A DNA stretch of 64,000 nucleotides from Streptomyces sp. I6 (lineage in GTDB: Bacteria; Actinomycetota; Actinomycetes; Streptomycetales; Streptomycetaceae): positions 1,953,501 through 2,017,500 of the forward strand of contig RHDP01000001.1 of NCBI GenBank assembly GCA_003725745.1, read 5' to 3'. The notes beneath the pieces are model-generated. The model was not told where the DNA came from, did no database searches, and saw only the letters and a list, made by a program, of their open reading frames with translations. The position numbers were made by a program, and so were the translations under genes. Of this stretch, positions 57,476-64,000 are shown piece by piece; positions within the stretch are counted from its first letter, which is position 1, and each line of letters starts with the position of its first letter.

Positions 57476-59182
57476 TCAGCCCCTGAGCGCGGCGCGGAAC
57501 TCGGGCCGGGAGGCCTCCGCCCAGACGCCGGGCAGCTCACGCTCCCGGTCGGCGGCCGTGGCCTGCTCGCACCCGAACAGCAGTCCCCAGGTGAACGCGG
57601 ACTCACCGGCCGCGTGGGCCTGGACGGCGAGGTCACGGAGGGTCTCCCGGGCGACGACGCTGTCCTGGTGGTCGCCGAGGACGGTCTGGACGGCCTTCAT
57701 GCGCTTGGCGAGCTTTCTGGCGGGCTTGCCGAGGACGGGGGTGACGGCCTCGGCCGCGTACCGGGCGCGCTTGGCGGCCTTGCGGGCGTCGTGCATGGCC
57801 GTGTCCCGGTCGTGGCCCGCGGGGAGGCCGAGGGCGTGCTCGACGCGGACGGCGAGCCGGTCGTAGTCCTTGAGCACGGCCTTGGGCAGGGCGGCCGCGG
57901 GCCTGGCGGTGGCGGCGGGGAGCAGCGGCGGCTCGTCGAGGAGGGCGTCGAGGGTGTCGAGGAGGGCGAGGTAGCGCCCGGTGTCGAGCACCGCGACGGA
58001 GCGGCGGCGTGCGTCGGCGCGGTGGGCGGTGGCCCAGATGCGGAGCCTGCCGCGGACGGGGCCGAGCTGGAGCCTGCGCGGCAGGGCGTCGAGGCGGCCG
58101 CGCAGCCGCTCGGACATCACTTCCTGGTCGCGGGCCGCGCCCAGTTCGCCCGCCAGCCACTTCAACTCGTCGCCGATCGGGGCGGTGGCCTTCGGGTCGA
58201 TGATCTTCCGGAACGTCTTGAAGGCGCTGCGCATACGGCGGGTGGCGACCCGCATCTGGTGGACCGCGTCGGGGAGGTCGCGGCGTACGGCGGGGTCGAG
58301 GGCGACCAGGGCGTCCCGCTGCTCGCGCAGGTAGGCGAGGACGTGTTCGCCTGCGTGCGTGGGCTTCAGCCGTGCCCCCCGGTGGCGGACGCTCTTGGCG
58401 GCCTCGGGGGCTTTGGGGGCGCGTCGGGTGCCGTCGGGGGCGAAGGCGTCGGCGTGCCGCGAGGAACCCTGCTCGTCGGCCGGTGCGGTGGCGGAGGGCG
58501 TGTGGTCGTCCCCGGCGGCGGCCTGCCGGCCCTTCGCTGCGGCGGCCGCGGCGGCCGTGGCGCCGGTGGTCTCGGCCGGGCCCGGTTCGGTCTCGGCGAG
58601 GGCCCTGGCGAGCTTGGAGGGGGAGGACGCGGGCTCGATGCCTGCCTTGCGGAAGCGCTTCTGGACGCGGTCCAGCAGGGCGGGGTCGGCGCCGTCGGCC
58701 AGCTCGACCTCGATCTCGGTCCACCCCGTCGTTCCCGTGCCCGGTGCCAGGCGCTCGGCGTGCACGGTGTCGCGGGACAGCTCGGCCAGGAGCCGGCCGT
58801 TCTCGTCGACGAGGTGGTGGACCTCGCGGGAGGACCGGATGCGGACGACGGCGGTGAGGGGGGCGGTCCGGGTGCGGGAGCGGACGAGTCCGGCGAGGGT
58901 GCGGGGCACCCTGTCCGCGAGGGGGGCGTGGATCTCCTCGCGGATGCCGGTGGTGACGGGGAACTTCAGGTGCCAGCCCTCGTCGGTGCCGCCGGTGCGG
59001 CGGCGCAGCGTGATCCTGTCGGCGGCGAGGCGCAGGCCGGGGGTGTCGTAGTAGTCGGCGTCGAGTTCGCTCACGCCTTTCGCGACGGCGTCCGCGATCC
59101 CGGCCGCGCCCGTGAGGTCCGGGATCTCGGTGTCGGGTGCGGCTTCGTACTTCCGCTCGATCTCTCGCTTCGTCTCCGCCAT
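57476..59182 (-). CDS. CYTH-CHAD domain protein (polyphosphate-related)
   Basis: 568 residues. CYTH domain at 1-205 (ETKREIERKYEA, the EREIExK signature; DYYDTPGLRLAADRITLRRR; TEIEVELADG), a linker, and a CHAD domain at about 285-560 (LPDAVHQMRVATRRMRSAFK, MHDARKAAKRARYAAEAV), rich in conserved histidines and arginines. CYTH enzymes cleave triphosphates; CHAD binds polyphosphate. The fusion is common in actinobacteria, and probably acts on polyphosphate or a nucleoside triphosphate. It lies 80 bp upstream of the radical-SAM gene on the same strand. Confidence 0.92.
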   Translation of the reverse strand: MAETKREIERKYEAAPDTEIPDLTGAAGIADAVAKGVSELDADYYDTPGLRLAADRITLRRRTGGTDEGWHLKFPVTTGIREEIHAPLADRVPRTLAGLVRSRTRTAPLTAVVRIRSSREVHHLVDENGRLLAELSRDTVHAERLAPGTGTTGWTEIEVELADGADPALLDRVQKRFRKAGIEPASSPSKLARALAETEPGPAETTGATAAAAAAAKGRQAAAGDDHTPSATAPADEQGSSRHADAFAPDGTRRAPKAPEAAKSVRHRGARLKPTHAGEHVLAYLREQRDALVALDPAVRRDLPDAVHQMRVATRRMRSAFKTFRKIIDPKATAPIGDELKWLAGELGAARDQEVMSERLRGRLDALPRRLQLGPVRGRLRIWATAHRADARRRSVAVLDTGRYLALLDTLDALLDEPPLLPAATARPAAALPKAVLKDYDRLAVRVEHALGLPAGHDRDTAMHDARKAAKRARYAAEAVTPVLGKPARKLAKRMKAVQTVLGDHQDSVVARETLRDLAVQAHAAGESAFTWGLLFGCEQATAADRERELPGVWAEASRPEFRAALRG

Positions 59183-59576
59183 GAACTGAATCTATCCGCC
59201 AGGTGTCCTTCTAAGCGGTCGCGGCGAAGTCCGGCGCGATCCTTCGGCCGGGTCCGGCCGGGTCCGGCCGGGTCCGGCACCGGCGGTGCGGGACCCGGGG
59301 CCGCGGGAACGGGGCGGCGGTCCGCCGGGGCCGTCCGGCCGTCCCGGTGGCCGTGCGTCGTGGGGGGGAGGGCCGCACGGGCTCGGGCGCGCGGAACACG
59401 GGCGGGGGCACGGGAACACGGGCGGTGGGGGAGCACGGCGACAGGGGCGGGAGCACGGGGCAGCGGCCCGGGCGGCGTACGGCGCCGACCCGGCCCCGGC
59501 GCAAGGAATGAGGGGAGAAGAGAGGAGAGAAGGGAAGAGAGGCGAGAGGCGAGAGGCCGGAGGCGGGAGGACCGGG
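59183..59576. other. Gene-free stretch downstream of rodA
   Basis: About 394 bp of GC-rich sequence, with a four-fold GGTCCGGCCG-type run (59250-59280) and a purine-rich AGAGGCGAG repeat near 59510-59570. No gene; no clear terminator for the mre-rodA unit is seen. Confidence 0.4.
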
Positions 59577-60776
59577 TCAGGCCGACATCGGCCGCTGCAC
59601 CTTGATGGACTGGAGCAGTCCGACGGCCACCCACACCGCGAACATCGACGAGCCGCCGTAGGAGACGAACGGCAGCGGCAGTCCGGCCACGGGCATGATG
59701 CCGAGGGTCATCCCGATGTTCTCGAAGGACTGGAAGGCGAACCAGGCGATGATGCCGGCGGCGACGATGGTGCCGTACAGCTCGGTGGTGTCGCGGGCGA
59801 TGCGGCAGGCGCGCCACAGGACGACGCCGAGCAGGACGATGATCAGACCTGCTCCGACGAAGCCGAGCTCCTCACCGGCGACGGTGAACACGAAGTCGGT
59901 CTGCTGTTCGGGTACGAACTGGCCGGTGGTCTGGGAGCCCCGGAACAGGCCGGTGCCGAGCAGCCCGCCGGAGCCGATGGCGATGCGCGCCTGGTTGGTG
60001 TTGTAGCCGACGCCGGCCGGGTCGAGTTCGGGGTTGGCGAACGCGGCGAATCGGTTGATCTGGTACTCGTCGAGCAGACCGAGGACGGTGACCAGTACGG
60101 CGCCGCCGACGCCGGCGCCGATCAGCCCGAAGATCCATCGGTTGGAGGCGCCGGAGGCGAGCAGGACACCCAGGACGATCACCACCATCACCATGACCGA
60201 GCCGAGGTCCGGCATCAGCATGACGATGATCATGGGGAGGACCGCCAGGCCCAGCGACTTGGCGACGGTGCGGTGGTCGGGATGGAGCTGGTCGCCGGCG
60301 TCGACCTGGGTCGCCAGCAGCATCGCCATGCCCAGAATGATCGTGATCTTCACGAACTCGGAGGGCTGGAGGGAGAAGCCCCCGCCGAGCACGATCCAGG
60401 CGTGGGCGCCGTTGATGGTCGCGCCGAGCGGGGTGAGCACCAGGGCGACCAGCACCAGGGAGATGCCGTACAGCACGGGCACGGCGCCGCGCAGGGTGCG
60501 GTGCCCGAGCCAGACGGTGCCGACCATCAGGGCGAGCCCGATGCCGGTGTTGAGCAGGTGGCGCAGGAAGAAGTAGTACGGGTCGCCGTCGTTGAGCTCG
60601 GTGCGGTTGCGGGTCGCGGACCAGACGAGCAGGGAGCCGAGCAGCGACAGGGTGAGCGCCGAGGCGAGCATCGGCCAGTCGAGCCGGCGGATTATCGAGT
60701 CGCGGGCGAGGAGCTTGGCGAGGCCGCCGCGCTCCGGCGCGTACCGCGAGACCGAGAAGCCGTGGGGTCCGGCCAT
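59577..60776 (-). CDS. rodA: SEDS peptidoglycan glycosyltransferase RodA (Sfr)
   Basis: 399 residues with about ten membrane helices. SEDS motifs: FSLQPSEFVKITIILGMAM, LMPDLGSVMVMVVIVL, GSGGLLGTGLFRGSQTTGQF, PEQQTDFVFTVAGEELGF and the end GIMPVAGLPLPFVSYGGSSM. RodA polymerises glycan strands together with a class B PBP; in Streptomyces the homologue Sfr works in spore-wall synthesis. It lies three bases after the PBP2 stop. Length is normal for the family. Confidence 0.96.
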   Translation of the reverse strand: MAGPHGFSVSRYAPERGGLAKLLARDSIIRRLDWPMLASALTLSLLGSLLVWSATRNRTELNDGDPYYFFLRHLLNTGIGLALMVGTVWLGHRTLRGAVPVLYGISLVLVALVLTPLGATINGAHAWIVLGGGFSLQPSEFVKITIILGMAMLLATQVDAGDQLHPDHRTVAKSLGLAVLPMIIVMLMPDLGSVMVMVVIVLGVLLASGASNRWIFGLIGAGVGGAVLVTVLGLLDEYQINRFAAFANPELDPAGVGYNTNQARIAIGSGGLLGTGLFRGSQTTGQFVPEQQTDFVFTVAGEELGFVGAGLIIVLLGVVLWRACRIARDTTELYGTIVAAGIIAWFAFQSFENIGMTLGIMPVAGLPLPFVSYGGSSMFAVWVAVGLLQSIKVQRPMSA

Positions 60777-60779
60777 GCT

Positions 60780-62954
60780 TCAGTCCCTCCGTCCGGTGGC
60801 GGGGGGCGGGCCGGCGAGGGAGGTGTCCTCCTCCGGCTCGGGTTTGGCCGGCAGATAGGGCGTGATCTTCGGCGCGTCGATGGAACCGTCGGGCTGGACC
60901 TTCGGCAGCGTCTTCTGGGGCTGGGGCAGCAGGGCCTTCTTGAGGTCCTGGTTGCCCTCCATGTCCAGTCCGTAGAGCGCGTTGTAGATGTTGCGCACGG
61001 CGGGGCCGGAGGCACCGGAGCCGGTACCGCCCTGGGAGATGGTCATGACGATGGAGTAGTCCTTGGTGTACGTGGCGAACCAGGACGTCGTCTGCTTGCC
61101 GTGGACCTCGGCCGTGCCGGTCTTGGCGTGCATCGGGATCTTGTCCTGCGGCCAGCCGCCGAACCGCCAGGCGGCGGTGCCGCGGGTGGCGACTCCCGCG
61201 AGGGCCTCGTTCATCAGCTTGTGGGTCTTGGCGTCCATCGGCAGCTTGCCGTGGGACTCGGGCTCGATCTCGCGGATGCTCCTGCCGTCGGCGCTGATGA
61301 CCGCCTTGCCGACGGTCGGGTTCCACATGGTGCCGCCGTTGGAGATCGCCGCGTAGATGGTCGCCATCTGGATCGGGGTGACCAGCGTGTCGCCCTGGCC
61401 GATGGAGTAGTTGACGGAGTCACCGGCGCGCATCAGATTGCCTTCCAGGCAGTTCTCGTACGAGAGCTGCTGGATGTAGTCGCCGCCCTTCTTGCCGATC
61501 TTGCACCAGTAGTCCTTGTTGGCCTCCCAGAACTTCTGCTTCCAGCGGCGGTCGGGGACCCGGCCGGTGACCTCGTTGGGCAGGTCGATGCCGGTCTCGG
61601 CGCCGAGGCCGAACTGGTGCGCGGTCTTGTAGAACCAGTCCGCCGGGTCCTTCTTCGGCTTGAGGCCGCCGTCCTTCTTCCACTGCTGGTGGGCGAGGGC
61701 GTAGTAGACGGTGTCGCAGGAGACCTCGAGGGCCTGGCCGAGGGTGATGCTGCCGTGGCCCTGGGACTCGAAGTTCTTGAAGACCTGGTTGCCGATGGAG
61801 TAGGAGCTGGGGCAGGGGTAGCGGCCGTTGAAGTCGTAGCCGGCGTTGACCGCGGCGGTGGTCGGGATGACCTTGAAGATGGAGCCGGGTGCCGCCTGGC
61901 CCTGGATGGCGCGGTTCAGCAGCGGGAAGTTGGACTTCTTGCCGGTGAGCCGCGCGTAGTCCTTGGCCGAGATGCCGCCGACCCAGGCGTTCGGGTCATA
62001 GGTGGGCAGCGAGGCCATTGCGACGACACGGCCGGTCTTGGCCTCCATCACGACGACGGCGCCCGAGTCGGCCTTGTAGTTGGTGTTGGTGTTGTCGTCG
62101 AAGACCTTGCGGGCCTCCTTCATCGCGTTGTCGAGCTCCCACTCGGCGACCGCCTGGACGCGGGCGTCGATGGAGGTGACGACGTTGGCGCCGGGCTCGG
62201 CCTTGTCGGCCTGGGCCAGGCCGATGACCCGGCCGAGCTTGTCCACCTCGTAGCGGGTGACACCGGCCTTGCCGCGCAGGTCCTTGTCGTAGGTGCGCTC
62301 GAGTCCGGAGCGGCCGACCTGGTCGGAGCGCAGGAACGGCGAGTCGGTGTCCTTGGCCTTCTCGATCTCCTCGTCGGTGACGGGCGAGAGGTAGCCGAGG
62401 ACCTGCGCGGTGTTGGCCTTGCCGGGGGCTGCGTAGCGGCGTACCGCCATCGGCTCGGCGGTGATGCCGGGGAAGTCCTCGGCGCGTTCGCGGATCTGGA
62501 GGGCCTGCTGGGTGGTGGCCTCGTCGGTGACCGGGATGGGCTGGTACGGGGAGCCGTTCCAGCAGGGCTGGGGGGTCTTGGCGTCGCAGAGCCGGACCTT
62601 GTCCATGACGTCCTTCGGCTTCATGCCGAGGACCTCCGCCAGACGGGTGAGCACCCCTTTGCCGTCGTCCTTCATCTTCATCAGGTCGGTGCGGGACGCG
62701 GAGACGACGAGCCGGGTCTCGTTGTCCGCCAGGGGCACTCCCCTGGCGTCCAGGATCGAGCCGCGCACGGCGGGCTGGACGACCTGCTGGACGTGGTTGC
62801 CCTTGGCCTCGTTCGTGTACTCGTCCCCGTTGCGGATCTGGAGGTACCAGAGGCGCCCGCCGAGCGTGGCGAAGAGGGAGAAGACGAGGACCTGGATGAC
62901 GACGAGCCGGATCTGGACGCGCGGGGTCCGTCCCGTCTCGGGAATGTTGCTCAC
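60780..62954 (-). CDS. mrdA: Penicillin-binding protein 2 (class B transpeptidase)
   Basis: 724 residues from GTG 62954. One N-terminal membrane anchor (IRLVVIQVLVFSLFATLGGR), a PBP dimerisation domain (RGSILDARGVPLADN) and the transpeptidase with SxxK in AAPGSIFKV (about residue 357), the SxN-type site in SVNYSIGQGD, and KTG in HAKTGTAEV (about 614). Cross-links wall peptides in partnership with RodA. Extra cysteines (CWNG, CPSS, ENCLEG) may form disulfides outside the cell. A proline-rich C-terminal tail of 40 residues follows. It lies between mreD and rodA, as in the S. coelicolor mre cluster. Confidence 0.96.
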   Translation of the reverse strand: MSNIPETGRTPRVQIRLVVIQVLVFSLFATLGGRLWYLQIRNGDEYTNEAKGNHVQQVVQPAVRGSILDARGVPLADNETRLVVSASRTDLMKMKDDGKGVLTRLAEVLGMKPKDVMDKVRLCDAKTPQPCWNGSPYQPIPVTDEATTQQALQIRERAEDFPGITAEPMAVRRYAAPGKANTAQVLGYLSPVTDEEIEKAKDTDSPFLRSDQVGRSGLERTYDKDLRGKAGVTRYEVDKLGRVIGLAQADKAEPGANVVTSIDARVQAVAEWELDNAMKEARKVFDDNTNTNYKADSGAVVVMEAKTGRVVAMASLPTYDPNAWVGGISAKDYARLTGKKSNFPLLNRAIQGQAAPGSIFKVIPTTAAVNAGYDFNGRYPCPSSYSIGNQVFKNFESQGHGSITLGQALEVSCDTVYYALAHQQWKKDGGLKPKKDPADWFYKTAHQFGLGAETGIDLPNEVTGRVPDRRWKQKFWEANKDYWCKIGKKGGDYIQQLSYENCLEGNLMRAGDSVNYSIGQGDTLVTPIQMATIYAAISNGGTMWNPTVGKAVISADGRSIREIEPESHGKLPMDAKTHKLMNEALAGVATRGTAAWRFGGWPQDKIPMHAKTGTAEVHGKQTTSWFATYTKDYSIVMTISQGGTGSGASGPAVRNIYNALYGLDMEGNQDLKKALLPQPQKTLPKVQPDGSIDAPKITPYLPAKPEPEEDTSLAGPPPATGRRD

Positions 62955-62973
62955 GCTGCCGATACCCCCTCGG

Positions 62974-63639
62974 TCACAGTCGCTTGACTCCCCTGATGCG
63001 GCCGGCGCGGGAGGCCCGCGTCCTGGCCGCCCTGATCCGCAGCCCGCCGCGCTGGCGGCCGATGCGCAGTCCGGTGCCGGAGGTGGCCCAGCCGCTGGAG
63101 ACATCGGTGGAGCCGGCCTGGGGCTCGGCGAGCGGGTCGTTCTCGGCGCGTCTGGCGAGGGCCATGATCAGCGGCACCGTGAACGGGGCCAGGAGCAGGT
63201 CGTACAGGGCCGCCGTGAACAGCAGCGAGCCGAGGCCGACATGGCGTGCGGCGGTGTCGCCGACGAGCGCGCCGACGAGCGCGTACAGCAGGGTCGAGCC
63301 GACGGCCGCCGCCACGACCACGACCATCGGGCCGGTGGCGGAGGTCAGCCGGCCGTTCTCGGGCCTGGCGAGTCCGACGAGGTAGCCGATGACGCACAGC
63401 ACGAGGGCGTAGCGGCCGGCGGCGTGGTCGGCGGGCGGGGCGAGGTCGGCGAGAAGTCCCGCGCCGAAGCCGATGAGGGCGCCGCTGGTGTGGCCGTAGA
63501 CGAGCGCCAGCGCCACGACGGTGAGCAGCAGCAGGTCCGGCACCGCTCCGGGGAGCTGGAGCCGGGCGAGAACGGTGACCTGGACGACGAGCGCGACCAC
63601 GACGAGCGTCGCGGAGAGGAGCATCCGGTTGAAGCGCAT
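62974..63639 (-). CDS. mreD: Rod-shape-determining protein MreD
   Basis: 221 residues with five or six membrane helices (LLSATLVVVALVVQVTVLAR, LLLLTVVALALVYGHTSGAL, LLFTAALYDLLLAPFTVPLI) and a basic tail rich in arginine. MreD is part of the elongation complex with MreC, PBP2 and RodA. ATG 63639 follows the mreC stop by 18 bases; the gene ends 20 bases before the pbp2 start. Confidence 0.93.
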   Translation of the reverse strand: MRFNRMLLSATLVVVALVVQVTVLARLQLPGAVPDLLLLTVVALALVYGHTSGALIGFGAGLLADLAPPADHAAGRYALVLCVIGYLVGLARPENGRLTSATGPMVVVVAAAVGSTLLYALVGALVGDTAARHVGLGSLLFTAALYDLLLAPFTVPLIMALARRAENDPLAEPQAGSTDVSSGWATSGTGLRIGRQRGGLRIRAARTRASRAGRIRGVKRL

Positions 63640-63657
63640 GGTGTTCAGCTCCTCCTG

Positions 63658-64000
63658 CTACTCGACGTCGCGGCCGGTGGCGGCCGCGGTGCTGTCCGCC
63701 TGCGGGGTCTCCCCGCCCGGGTCCCGGTCCGGGTCCTGTTCCCGGTCCTGTTCCCGCGCCTGGTCCTGTTCCCGGTCCGGCTCCCGGTCCAGCTCCTCCG
63801 GGGCGCCGGTCTGCGCCCGGGCACCGCCCTCCGCGGAGGGCGTGACCGTGACGGTCACCGTCGGCGTGGGTGTCGGCTTGGGCTTGGGGGGCAGCACCGT
63901 GTCGCGCGGGTCGGTGCGGGGCGCCTGGACGACGACCCCGACGATGTCGAGCTTGGTGAAGGCGGCGTACGGCCGTACGAAGACGTTGCGGGTCAGCGCG
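63658..64000 (-). CDS. mreC: MreC, C-terminal part (5' end outside window)
   Basis: The frame is open to the window edge: VFVRPYAAFTKLDIVGVVV is the conserved end of the MreC periplasmic domain, followed by an extended tail of about 90 residues rich in P, T, D, E and Q (PTPTPTVTVTVTP; alternating EQDRE/EPDRE units). MreC is an extracellular scaffold of the elongation or spore-wall complex. The tail is coded by near-repeats of TCCCGGTCCTGT (63720-63785), typical for slippage. Confidence 0.9.
   Translation of the reverse strand, partial: ALTRNVFVRPYAAFTKLDIVGVVVQAPRTDPRDTVLPPKPKPTPTPTVTVTVTPSAEGGARAQTGAPEELDREPDREQDQAREQDREQDPDRDPGGETPQADSTAAATGRDVE

Overview
The window looks like a piece of a Streptomyces (or very close relative) chromosome. 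It is extremely G+C-rich with GC-rich third codon positions, often uses GTG/TTG starts, has many 4-base stop/start overlaps, and keeps a gene order I know from Streptomyces: comEA-comEC, degV, leuS, two tRNA-Ala, rsfS-LCP-nadD, proA-proB, obgE-rpmA-rplU, rne, radical-SAM pair, CYTH/CHAD, rodA-pbp2-mreD-mreC. Gene numbers of other strains are not used, because I could not check them.

Layout. 1-6.6 kb: tail of a small flavin-type oxidoreductase, then comEC, comEA, a DegV protein and a coiled membrane protein, all on the minus strand. 6.9-9.9 kb: leuS preceded by a candidate leucine leader peptide and attenuator. 10.3-13.5 kb, plus strand: a two-gene redox module (haem-type membrane protein plus NuoF/ferredoxin protein). 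13.5-15 kb: two tRNA-Ala(GGC) genes around two tiny zinc-ribbon genes. 15.2-19.2 kb: phosphatase/mutase, rsfS, LCP protein, nadD and a small membrane protein. 19.5-25.8 kb: M48 protease, two related membrane proteins, proA, an unknown, proB. 26-32 kb: a teichoic-acid-type set (TagF-like polymerase, cytidylyltransferase/SDR fusion, glycosyltransferase). 32.6-34.8 kb: obgE-rpmA-rplU. 35-49.6 kb: a glycopolymer locus lying between rplU and rne. 49.9-64 kb: rne, TIGR03936-type and TIGR03960-type proteins, CYTH/CHAD and the rod/spore-wall genes rodA, pbp2, mreD and mreC (cut by the window edge).

The most interesting part is the 35-49.6 kb locus. Its genes match, step for step, the known Pseudomonas WbpA-WbpB-WbpE-WbpD-WbpI route from UDP-GlcNAc to UDP-2,3-diacetamido-2,3-dideoxymannuronate, with three glycosyltransferases, a GalE and a Tat-exported protein of the glucuronyl C5-epimerase family. 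Together with the teichoic-acid genes, the LCP transferase-like protein and the mre/pbp2/rodA genes, the window is a cell-envelope hub: precursor synthesis, polymerisation, attachment and wall elongation lie within 50 kb.

Data quality matters here. Six protein genes, including essential leuS, are broken by one-base losses, nearly all in G or C runs, and one tRNA-Ala lacks one G of its first four. I read these as sequencing or assembly errors rather than real decay, and give whole-gene coordinates for the affected genes. Ten of the eleven losses lie in the first 22.5 kb.
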